Shown piece after piece: positions 38,079 to 50,500 of a stretch of DNA of 64,000 bases. Numbering within the stretch: position 1 is the first letter of the stretch; each line of letters opens with the position of its first letter. The notes under the pieces were generated by a model. The model had not been told where the DNA came from and searched no databases. It worked only from the letters and a program-made list of their open reading frames with translations. A program made the translations under genes and the position numbers. Origin of the DNA: Branchiostoma floridae (lineage: Eukaryota; Chordata; Leptocardii; Amphioxiformes; Branchiostomatidae); assembly GCF_000003815.2 (NCBI RefSeq), contig NC_049986.1:13798336-13862335 (forward strand), written 5' to 3'.

Positions 38079-41000
38079 CTACTATGTCAGCCTTTTGTAA
38101 GGAATCATACAGTGATGAGAGATGACTAAGCAGTCTTCCTCTGCTACTTTCTCTATGGTTTTCGAAACCATGCAGTGTAGAGAATGATACATGTGTGGGT
38201 CACCAGGTAGCCATAATTTCATCCATGTCGACATGAAACCTCCTGTGCCTACCCATAAGCGGCGGCTCTACCTCCTAACATGATGCCTCCGTTCCTCCTC
38301 CTAATCACAGTGAACGTAGCCCCACCCCACAAATCACTGACATCACGCACGAAATAATGACTCGCCAAGCTGAAGCTCTGCCAAAATAACCGCTACCAGA
38401 GTAGGAAATTCTGCCGCAGCAATTTTGACAAACGGCACGTACAGGGCCACACTGGGAAGGAAATTGTGGAATATTGCAGAGAAGATAGCTGATGTGATAT
38501 GGTATTGATTGGATGGGTGCTGTGAAAGGGCTGGGTCAATATGCCCGGCAAATTGATCATAACTCATCTTTTCTGTATCAAACCTGCCAACATTTTGTCT
38601 GCGTGGAAACTCGACGAGTCAATAACAACTTTTGATAATCCTCTAACTTGACTCGACTTTCATACATGGTTCATCTCGTTTCAGATTTATTTTAGAAGAA
38701 ATTGTTGATTTCTTTACATTACTGTCCTGGTACACTTTCCTTTATTTCTAATTTCCCACAAACCAGGTCTCTGCCAAATCTTGTATGACAAAATTGTGGC
38801 AAAGACTTCCGTGACCTAGGAAACAATTCCTTTGAAGTCAAGCCTCGGGCCAAGGAAATCCGTGTCACGAAAGAAGTTGGGCGCTGGCTTTCACAGGGCC
38901 ATCCAAGCGTGGGATTAGGTATGTTCTGTCGGATGCCTGCTCGATAGCGGCCAACGTGTTTGTGGTTATTAAACATCCACAACAGGATGTAGCTGGCCAA
39001 CCATGTTTACTGACTCTAAACCATCCTGTTTTCCGCTTACAGCTTTCAACATAGTGTAATGTTTTGACATCAGCTATATGAACAATTTTGTATTATCAAC
39101 AAATCACACCAATACAGTTGGCTACTGTTTCCTTCTTATTACCTGGTTACCAGACTCTTGCTGGACTATGCCCCCATTTCTCTTCTATACAATGAAGCAG
39201 GCTTCATACCACTTCAGTCACACTGGAACAATGTTCACATATTCTTTATGTTGTCATGGGTCTTTTACCCACTTTCTGGGCCTGTTACCATAGGCCTTGG
39301 AATAGGTACAGACACTGACAGGTTCCAAGCTTTGATCTGGGACATTCCAAAACCTACATGTAGGGGACACCTGCAGTGGTGCAAGGCTGGGGTCACTGCT
39401 CTCCAGACAGACAATTTTCTGGTTTATTTGTCTACCTGAAATAAGTGTACGGTGACCTATCCATATCAACCACTGTTCTTTTGCAGTGTTTTCATAATAC
39501 AAAAGCATCACTGTGGACAACCAAAGACTACAAATGATTTGATAATATTTCCATCAATGTTTATAGGTACCAAAGGAATATCACTGAAGGCTGTTGTCTT
39601 CAAGAACTTGAAGAGGAAATTGTTATGTCAAGGATGTAGTGTATCTGACAATGGGGGCTTTGTAAATCCACTGGTATTCCAAACATCTCCCTGAATAGTG
39701 GCGGGTAACCAACCACAGCTGTCTGTCTTTAAGTCTAATCCCTTAGAGGTCATTCAAGGTTAAGTTCTATAAATCCATACCTCAGGAGTATTGCTGCACC
39801 TGGAGTCAGACTCAGAGATAAACATATTAAAGATAAACATGTGAAAAGGTCAGATATCTTATTTATCATTTTATAGTGGATATCTTAAACTAAATATACA
39901 TGTACATGTCTGTGGTAGTGTATGCTAACTCTGCCTTTTGGAACTTCAAAATCAATCATCTATATGAGGCTTTCATAATGTACTTATTAAGATTAGGAAT
40001 ATGGTGATAAATAATACAGGTGTGACCTTGTTACACATTTGAAATTTTTAGATTGTATTCAATCATCCTACAAAAAATTATCATCTACCCGTGGACTTTC
40101 AGAATCAGCTCTGACTTGTCTATGTAAAAAAAAAAACTCTGATGCCAGCCAACTTAATGTGACCTCAAAATAGGACAAACATTTTTTAAACCTTGACCCA
40201 GATCAAGAGAACCCTTGTCTTTGATCTCTGGCCAAGAATATTGTGGTCCAGAAGACACTTTCAATACCTGAGCTGTTTTAAATCAAAACGCCAGTCAAGC
40301 CAATGAGACTATGACCACATCTTAATGATTTCAGACTGGAAAAAGTAATTTCTATTTCAACCTTGACCCCCATCAGCGAAACCTTCAAGTTAATTCCCCT
40401 GTAAAGAATCCATCATAATAAAGAACGAGACTTTGCCCTTTCCCAGGAAGAAATACCGGGTGCAACAGTTGCCTGGAACCCCAGCTGTATGGCTGACAGC
40501 CAACAGTACAGCCATTAGAGGATGTCAGTGGGTTGTGAATGTGAAATTGAGGATGTTCTATACAAAGGTCACAGATTGGCAGTGTGCATAGAAGAGAGCA
40601 TCAGCTGGCGACTTGATACTGTCCCCGTCTTCTCGAGTTATGAGGTTATGAAAGAAAAGTTATAGACATTTCTACTGCAGTAGACTGTGACCACAATGGT
40701 TATCCAAAGTTAACTGCAAGGAAAATATTTCTCTTGGTATTCCAAGTTTTATCTGCTTTGAGATTTACAATACTCCCCATTCCTTCTCTGAGTTCTGTCT
40801 TTTCCAATAAGTTTAAGATCAGCAATAGAAGTGCCGGCCTGACACCATTATTCCCTTTTGTGATGTTGAATTGATTATAATTGACCTTGGGGCACCTGTC
40901 TGATTGCAAAAGGACAAAGATAGTTTTAGAACCAATATCCCATCACCATGTTTTCACTGAGCCTGTGAAGGTTCACAGGGCACACTGATGAAGCAATTGT

Positions 41001-42147
41001 GGCTGTCAGACCAGCAAGAAGACAAACGGAACGGATCTCCACTTCAAGTGGACCCATCCATCGGAACAAGGACAGAAATTTGCCTGTTGGGATAGACAAA
41101 ATTTCACCCAGTCTGTAAAAAACAAAACTGAACTTAATCACATCAAAATGATGAAAATTTTCATAAACTTAGAAGTATACATTTAAAAGAATAACATGTG
41201 CTCCCAAACAATAAATTATACAGGAAAAAACAGGAGACTCCTGATGTGGGTATAAGAAATATTTCCCAAACAACATGCTTAATGGAGAAAACAAGGAATC
41301 AAACTTTCATTCCCAACAGAAAGAGTTGAATACCCATCAAGTTTTGACCCATCCTCCACCCTTCTTTGTGATTAGCAACCCACTCATTCCTGATTGATGT
41401 TGATACCTGCAAGTTCTCCCAGATGTATTCACACCAAGCCTGCAGAGTTTTCCGCATACTAATTCTAACACTCCAAGGTACCATTAGAAAGACCATGAAA
41501 ATGTATCTGGCAGCATAGATACTCCCAGGAAGTATTTAACCTTCCTTTATGCGTTTCCATGAGGCTCCCTGGTCATCCATACACACTTCTTCAAGTTACA
41601 GTTTCCATCTTTCACTTCCCATAGAGACCAGAACATGCCCAAAACAAGAGGTTTGGAGTACAATTATGTTTCCCATGACAGCTGGCCCTGACCCTATGAG
41701 GCTGGCTTCTGACAGACGGAGTTATGATGCTTTAGGTGTCATAATGATGACTCAGCCTTTGGAACAACTCCTGAGCTGACATCTGCCAATTCTGCTGGTC
41801 GCTTCTGATACTTTTGTCATTCTTCACAGGGTACAAACCCATTTGTAAGAGTCTCTTTTATTGGGATTTTAAAGGCAAAATAAGACAGTACTACTTAACC
41901 CAGCACATTGCTGTATGTGAACTGACAGAAACTTGACACACAACATTTTGATAGACTGATCCCATGCAGACAGCTGCTACTCAGCGACATGGAAGTACCA
42001 CTGCTAAAAAAGGGATGACATGTCTTTTAGTGGATAAGTTATATTCCATTCCTGGAATATAATATCACCATATGTCAAATTTTTCCAGAAAATGATACCT
42101 CACTCCTTGACATTTGTGGCTTATCGTCTTGCAGCTGTTTAAGAAAT

Positions 42148-42360
42148 ATTAGGGCTATTCCATTAAAAGTTCAGATGGGGGGTCAGACTTACATTTTTCA
42201 ATTACATGCCAATCCTCCATATATGACATTGTTTTTTATCCATACCCCTAACCTAAAAAGTATTCTTCCGAACTTTTCATTTTATAGCTTTCCCAAAGAC
42301 AAAAAGCTCCTAAAAAGTATACACCTAAGAAGAAAGGGAAATAAAATGCACCTCTAATTC
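42148..42360. repeat. Possible diverged interspersed repeat
   Basis: The stretch opens with GGGCTATTCCATTAAAAGTT, a phrase I associate with repeats in marine invertebrates, and contains CCTAAAAAGTAT twice (about 42252 and 42309). No terminal inverted repeat or coding domain is evident. Low confidence. Confidence 0.3.
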
Positions 42361-43481
42361 TAAATACGTTTGTTTGAGTGCCATATGGCACATCACATGT
42401 GATACACCCATAAAGCAACACATCTGTTAGCTGAAACAGTGCCAAAGTGTACATTCATGTGTATGATCACAAGCGGTTATTCCGAAATGTACATCAATGT
42501 GATTTCTGGGGAGAATTCAAATGGTTCATTACTATCAATTGCTGTGAAGAGATGCCATTAAATGAGTACTCAAGTGTCACAAATCATTCAGTTACATTTG
42601 GCGGTATCAAACATTTTCCGCTTGTAATCTCATATTAACCATACATTTTGAGTCCGAGTCATTGAAGAAAGGAGAAAGAACACGCTGTGACATTTCTTCT
42701 AATAGATGTTCTGTGAAATGTCAAAACAAACCAGTTCTATTCAGAGGCACATGTCCCATACATGTTTGTGTGCATGCACCCCTCAAGGCTGATGGAACCC
42801 CCAGGCATTCTAACATTGTTCAACAGAAAGATGAATACACCCTATGATTAAAACAGACACAAGCAACTTGTGTACAAAACACCTGGTGTGCTGTCTGTGG
42901 CATGTTTTTCCTGCGTCATACAACGGTAAGCATGACTCATCTCCGACAACCAAGGGCAAACAGTAATATACGTTTTTTTTCTTGGATCTCAATTCTCAAA
43001 TCAATTATATTCCATTTCAATGTCATACGTACTTGTCATAAACATTACAGTTATAATATTGCTTCTAAAATGTATCAAGTATGACTCTGCAATGATACTA
43101 TTACAGCGCAGCTCCTTCATACAAGATTTCCCCAGAATTTCAAAAGATGGTAGAATCCACTCCATATCAGTTCATGCCTGGTGGTCCCTGTAAGGGAGTG
43201 ATGTGACCCTGACTGTGGGAGAGGACATGAGAAAGTGGTGCGCCCTGCAACCGGCTAATGTCCTTGTGACAAACAGGCATATCCCTCACACCCACCCTGC
43301 CGCCTCCAGCCTATTCCACTTGAAATAGACCAAGCCAAGCGGAACGGCAATGCACACAACAGTCAAGTTCCAACCGTCACCATGAAGAAAGGCTCCTTTG
43401 AGGAATCAGGAGATAAAGTTTGAGAGTGTGCCAAGTGCATGGCCAAAGACCTTTCCCTTATGTTTAGACAATAGGGAAAAG

Positions 43482-43581
43482 NNNNNNNNNNNNNNNNNNN
43501 NNNNNNNNNNNNNNNNNNNNNNNNNNNNNNNNNNNNNNNNNNNNNNNNNNNNNNNNNNNNNNNNNNNNNNNNNNNNNNNNN
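43482..43581. other. Assembly gap (100 N)
   Basis: Exactly 100 unknown bases. A run of 100 is the usual placeholder for a gap of unknown size, so distances across this point in intron 2 are not reliable. ORFs crossing it are artefacts. Confidence 0.98.
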
Positions 43582-43915
43582 TGGGCAAGGTCGTTGCCTC
43601 ACTTTGATGAGCGGCTACCAAGGTCAAATCTATAAAATGACCTATACAGTAATGAAAATGTATGGCAAGTAATTGCACAACTAATTATACAGTATTCAAG
43701 GACTGTTGTTAAATGTTTATCATGTTACTGTTACGAGATGACCGGCAAATGATTCAGAGTATCATAAAATAAGATCCTTTTACCATACTGCCCACAAAAA
43801 GGACAATTTGGGGTCCTCCAATCGTTTCTTTAATTTGCGGCAACAAGGTATACTAGCACCCCAATTGATACCAATTTAGTTTCACAGTGAAGAAGGAAAT
43901 ATTCCCTATCTACTG

Positions 43916-44528
43916 TACCGTATATTCTCGAATAAAGTACGCACCCCAATTAAAGTACGCACCCCTGATTTTGGACAAGTCTTAGACAGATCTTTGGGAC
44001 TGAAAGGTAAAATGGAAAAACTCAAATAAAGTACGCACCCCTTCTCCACCGATTTTGAACAGACCTTTAACTGGATAAATTCAAATTTATGTTTTCCCCA
44101 GGTTATTTTGCATGAAATAACCTGCATTTACACTGTCATTGTCTCTATAAACTTGTGAATTGCCTACTGCAAATTATAAAAATCAATGTGAACTGGTAGA
44201 AGAAATCAGGAAAAAACAGTTGTACAAGTCAAAGTCACTAACTCAAAAGGATTGTATGCAAATGCCAATCTTATGTAAATCATGTTTAGACAATTTCTTT
44301 GTTTCATGTTTAGACAACTACAAGACAACAACATTGTTTACAATGTGCATGTTTTGAAACATTACTCAAACCTCTTGCTCCACCTTGCTTTATTTTAGGC
44401 TTTTTTTACCATTTCTCTGTGCAGTGACCTCAAATAAAGTACGCACCCCAACTTTGGCAACAACTTGTAGTACCTTTTCAATTTTGAAAAGTTAAAAAAG
44501 TGCGTACTTTATTCGAGAATATACGGTA
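43916..44528. mobile_element. 613-bp MITE with GTACGCACCCC motifs
   Basis: The left end reads TACCGTATATTCTCGAATAA followed by AGTACGCACCCC; the right end is its inverted counterpart, GTGCGTACTTTATTCGAGAA followed by TATACGGTA. The perfect terminal inverted repeat is about 31 bp, and the terminal TA fits a TA target site. The motif (A)ATAAAGTACGCACCCC (or AATTAAAGTACGCACCCC) recurs inside in direct orientation at about 43950, 44026 and 44434. It has no transposase ORF, so it is non-autonomous, of Tc1/mariner-like type by its TA ends. Confidence 0.85.
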
Positions 44529-47500
44529 ACATAAAACCTCCCTGTCATATTACACATTTGACCTTGACGAAATTGAAAATATGACTGATAGGATCCGAGC
44601 CATCAATCATAAGTATGTTCTGTCAGATAAGATCATACTCTCCTTATCTGGGCTTCCTTCACCTCAAATGGGCTGTAAAAGACACACCTTCTGGGAGAAA
44701 ATGCAGGAATTCAATAGGGTGTTCCTAGAAAATGAGTAACAAAAAGGGCAACACTAAAGGGGAGGAGGGGGTTGAGTGCCTGGGGGGACAATGTGTGGGA
44801 TAGGGAATACGGGTGGGGGTGGTTGAAGATTCATTACAATCCAAGTTATGGTAATCTAATGTTGGAACTGGATCAAATATAGTGACTAAGTAATATTTTG
44901 GTTGGTTTTAGCCTGTAGCATAATCAAGTAGCCAATAATTATATATTGGTCACAGGGTTGTGCAGATAGGGTTTGTGCTATTGACTGGTGAAAGATGGAT
45001 AAATCGTACAGTATGAGGGACAAAGACTTTTAAGAGAGTATAGCGCCTCTCTTGTTCCTGAAAAAAAGTTCAAAATACCTTGAAACCTCAACCTCAATTT
45101 GCAAAAATTATTAAAAGTCTTTGTCAACAATGTAATGCCTTTGAACAGGTATCAGGTCCAGGGTTGTATCAATAAAGATGAGTATGTTTCATCACTTCAT
45201 TCTTTCATCTATGTTTGTACAGGTGTGTTCTCTGGAAGTGAACCTGCTATCTGTAAGTAACATAAGTTTGAAAGTAGCTTCAAATATCAAACCTATCATA
45301 ATACGCATAATACATCATCTCACACATGCCACCCTAGGTCTCTGAATGAAGGTTTAATACTGTACAACCTGGTAGGTCTCGCAATCATTAAAATACCAAA
45401 ACATCACACTTCATAACAACTTCTTAGACCAGATTAGCTGTCAAGCTCCGGAACAGTTCAGGCCAGGATATCTTGCATACTTTCTAGCTTGTAATGAAAA
45501 TAATCAATTATACTTCAGCCTTCTGGTTTTCTTCAACACACAAGACATTTCCTAATAATATAAGCCTGCTCAGTGGGGGAGTTGGTCCTCTCTGAGGTGG
45601 TCTGGAGGAAAAACGTACTTGTGTTTCACACTATGTTCTTCCATCTTGTTATTGTCAACTTTCTTCAGTTGCTATAGATACCGAATAAGATATATCTATC
45701 ATACTGTGAATGACTTTCTAGGTTTCTCAGGATTCAAGTTAGCGATGCAAAGTTAAATAAGCGAAAATCAACCAACTGGCATTATCAATCACTCATAATG
45801 CCAAGTAGGCACGAATGTGTACCGTTGGCATGTCAACACCTCCGAAATATTAACATCATGGTCACTCGAGTTCAGCAACAGCAACTAGAGATGTGGTATT
45901 CATATTCATATTTTCACTCCTATAGGCTCTTTTGCGATAGGGTCGAAGACATAAGTATTTAAAATTCCTCCTAAACCTGCAAAAGCACAGTAATGACCAT
46001 GGCAATCAACCTGTGATTCTCTTTCCATCAGTGGTTTCCCATGATTGTTATCACCTGCCCCACTAATTGCACCCATGTCTGGGTATCACCTCCCCATTTC
46101 CCTTGCATGGCTACCCCTCAGGATTTCTGGATCCAGGAAATTCAAGGAAACAGCAGGTTTGAAACCAACCCTGTGTTTGATCAGTGCAACTTTTGGGATT
46201 ACAGAAAAAATCCCTTCTTCCACACAACAGATGCTTATCACCTGGTGTGGGTGTGTAGATCTTATGGTTCACACAGTAAAGATATCCTTACAGACAGTCT
46301 CAGAGATAACATTCAGGAGATGGTCCCACGCCCATCTGGGAAATTAGATGTGCAGACAAGAATTTAAATGCTTGGGGCTAAATGTCTAGTGAGCACTGTT
46401 CTAACTTCTATGCAGGGTGGTCTGCGTAACAGTTGTAACCTTTAGCGAAAGATCAATCTCATAGCCCTGCCCACCTCTGTCAAAACATTGAAATACAAAA
46501 ATAACACAAATGTTTGACGGACATGCATCTCTTATTGGTCAAACTGCTTGTTGTGATGGACAGTCAGGGCTGGTCTATTCAGATTCACTAACACTATACA
46601 TGGATTCATCCCTTGATATTACGAGAATGCCATACATGTGTCTGTACATACTACTGTCCTTGAGGCGGAAGAACTTTTGGTTCTGGCATCCCAGTCTCTT
46701 CCTTAGCATTGACCTTGCTTTGACCTTCGTGACAACCCATTTAGGCATTCTATGCTGCGCTACTGCTGCTTCTGTTGGAGAGAAATCTGTCACCAGCAAG
46801 ACAATGTGAGACCAGGCTAATTTGAAGGTCAAGAGCGTAACCACATCCTTCTTTTTGGTTAAGTTCATAACCACCTTCCTTCCGTCTAACCATCCCCTGC
46901 TTTGTGATTCCAAGACTGGCCATCTTACCCTAACAAAAGGGAAGCGAAACAGCAAACCGTTAACAAAGTCAACCTCAAAACCCCCTGGAAAGATATTATG
47001 TCTTTTTGCAGAACCAACAACCACAGATCTTCAAAGGGCTCCGCCCTCCCTCACTTCATGGAAAAGTTGCTCTGAGATGTTCAAAGCATGCCACCGAACA
47101 CAAAGGTTTCAACAAACGGTTAGACTCGGACAATGAAGAACAGGATCCACGGTTCACGAGGACTCTATAAACAGTTCATATGTAGAGAGAAGGCTGCTGT
47201 CCTTACACCCTGTCTCTAAACACATTAGAGGATTACAGGAAAGCCTCTACACCTGCACTAATACACCAGTGTTCTGGGCAAGATAAGACAAGGTAGACTG
47301 AAGTTTCAAAGCTTCTATCTCTGTTTGAATTATTATAAATCAACAAATTCTGGGTATGTAAAAACTTTTTGTCCTCTAAAATGGCATGCAGCTTTTCTGT
47401 TCATGACAGTAACTGACCGTTTACATGTCTTTTGTCTGTGTGTCAGTGCAAGACACAAAACAGAAAACATAGAGTTCTGGCTCATCTAGGTTATGATGAA

Positions 47501-50500
47501 CTTTTGGGATATAGTTTACAGCATAGAAACAAATATCCCTCAGCCCATATTTCACAGAGAAGCCATTGGGGCATTGAAAATGGAGTTATGCAGTTTACAG
47601 ACTCTCGCACTGCTTTGTATTGTACACACTTTTGGTTGCTGTCCTCTGTTTGTGCTAAGTTGTGTTTGGTCACGTCTCCTTGTTCTGTGAAACATGTCGG
47701 AAATCGGTATGGCTTCCTGAACCATTCTAGGCCTCCTTGCACAGTGCGTATATGTCAATATTTCATCTGTGCCACTGCTGAAATTTTGATGACCCTTTAT
47801 TGGGGACTCGGAACCCATATCTACACTACATGCGCAGCTCAAATCACGCTAGTCAACTGGGATCAGGCCGCAATTACTGTCATGTCTCGGAGCTGTCGTA
47901 TTTATGAACTCATTATGTGGGGATCACTGATAACCCAGCTCATTACGGCTTTCATTGCAAAATAATCCGTTACTCATGGACAGCTCTGGGTAGAGGATAC
48001 AACGTGACAACCTCTTCTTCAGAGTTAATGATATGTATTCCCATATATCATCATTCTCATTATTACATATAATCCTGCGACCATTAGGAGACTCAGGAGT
48101 AATTAGGCATAGATTTTCTCAAGGGCAGACAGAATATTGAACTTGAAACAAGCTGTTAGGAGCTTAGTCGCCTCACAAAAATTATGTAGGGAGAAGCAAA
48201 ATGTTTCAACTCGTTGACTCGAGCTACTTTGCCCATCAAATGTGTATTCATCACAGCATGAATCAAGATATAGACGAGTCAAGATATAGATTCAGAAGGT
48301 TCATGAGTTTTCTCTTCAAGACCAGACTGGGTTGAACATGGCTCTTGTCTGATTGATGGATGCCTTACAACTAACGATATGATCCAATAAGTGTATCCAT
48401 TTATTTTTCAAGTTATCTTAAGAATGGGTATACTTCTTATCTCACAAACTATTTATCTAGCTTAACTGGACTGGAAGTTTTTCTACTGAAGAGTTGAAAC
48501 TTTGTAAGCTCCCTCCCGTAGGACTCTACATCTAATTTTGTACATGTACCTGCAGCAGAAGGCTGCACCTGATAAGCAGCAGTCTAATCCACTCACACGC
48601 CCTGTGCACCCCTGCACGCAGGCTTCGTCTCCTCCGAAATCCAATAAACACTACTGATTGAGGCATTCCTCTCCCAGGTTCGCCATTCAGAGAACCCAAT
48701 TACACGATGAAGTACATTTAGACATCGGGAACAACCAGATCAATGTAACGATTGGTGGAGACATGTTCCACTTTCTGCTGGGCCTTGACAAAAGCTGTAC
48801 CCTCCACATCTGTAGTGCACATAGTGTCAACCCACAGTTTTAATAGTGGTAAGGTCTTGTAAGCATAATCTCCAAGATCGAAAATGAGTTTTGGAAGGAT
48901 GATGATTGCATTTTTTGCCCCATCCTGTTTTTCTTACAGAGGATGATCATTTAGTTACAATCTTATATTGAAATACGTGTTTTACGATTGTCCATATAAG
49001 ACTACTCCTGAATATCAGCAAAACTGAAGATCATGCTACCATCAACCTTCAAACATCTGCTTGGAGATGAGAACATTAGGTGACGGAAGACTGCAATTAT
49101 CAAGAGACTGGTATTGTAATTCCATAGCAGAACCAGCCTTTCATCATAGCTGTACTTAATTTCATAGTTCCAGGCTTACTAAGTACATAACTTCTTTGAT
49201 CTGACAAATTAAGAGACATCTGATCGTCTGTTATGACAAGTTAACGCAGCTCTAATGTTACTCAAAGCTCAATTATGTCACCTTTTCCAATTACCACAGC
49301 AAAATATGATACCTTTCAAGTCTTCAAGGGTATTACTTTTCAACACATCATATCAATATCATCTTATTACATACCTTGTATAATCTTGCTTCCTGTATTT
49401 CAGTAGATATTTGTAAAGAATTTTGATGTTATGGTTGAAATACAACATACAAAAAAATATTCTATTGTGCATATTACTCTAGAAGCCCTTTGATATTGAG
49501 TTCTTGTACAGAGGTATTCAATTTCAAAATACATGTACATGGGTAAACACACAGGCAAACAGGAATTACATTATCCTTTATCTCCTTTCTTTTACTCTTT
49601 CCCCCTCTGATGTTCTTCTGACAATATAGAAACTTGCATTATCTCAACAAGTTGCTAGGTGATAGCAAAATGAATGTTTGCCCAGTCACTTGACATCCAA
49701 TTGAAAAGAGATGCATACATAATCAAGTACATACTCAAGTACAGTAATCACAATAAGTTATCATTAGAGATATTCACTTGAACTTCATTGGTCAAAAGAA
49801 GTCAGAAGTTCTCAGAACTGTGACAAATCAGACACAGCCAAGTAGATGCTTGCAGTAATGTCATTATCTGACTACCTGTTGATATAGTTCTTTACCAGTG
49901 GTTTTACACATAGATAACAGTGTTTAATGAGTATTTTTCCCAATACATGTGTATCACCATAGGCATTTCCTATGTACTGTCTTATCAAACGGACAGAGGT
50001 AGCAGGTTTCTTAGAACAGACCTGGAACAGAATGCCTTATCATTATTACCTAGAACAATAAACAATCTTGTATCTTTGGCATTTATGGCCATTTAAAGAT
50101 ATGGGCCCTTAATTCATGGTGAACCTTTACGTATTCAGAGATGCAACATTGTTGTTAACTTGTCATACATGTAATTAGTCAAAATGGTTATAATGCAAGA
50201 GACTGAGGAAAAAGACATATCTACTTTCGAACTGCTAACAGCTAAGACCTAAAAGAATTATTGTGGCCAGAACCAAGGGGTAAAAACAACAAACAATTTC
50301 ACATGGTCTAGACAAAGTCACCAGACATTTCAACATCCAGAAGACAGTCCTCTTTACTGCACTGTTTTCACTAGACACACCGCCAGATGCACAAGACATG
50401 CTGGCTGTTTATTGTAAACAAATACATGCAGGTGGCACAGTGCTGCAATAAAGCGGGACCACCACAAGGCTGGAACAGTTTGATGAAGACGAATGTGTTT

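Noticed and set aside
43363-43678. ORFs spanning the N gap
   Set aside because: They contain more than 30 undefined residues and exist only because N codons are not read as stops.
46575-47024. 149-codon ORF on the minus strand
   Set aside because: It has no domain I recognise, overlaps a plus-strand ORF of similar quality (46510-46809), and shows no splice context linking it to NOS1AP.
47432-47965. 177-codon ORF on the plus strand, the longest in the window
   Set aside because: No recognised domain, no family resemblance, low-complexity-free but intron-like composition, and it lies within a 30-kb intron. One ORF of this length is expected by chance when six frames of 64 kb are scanned.
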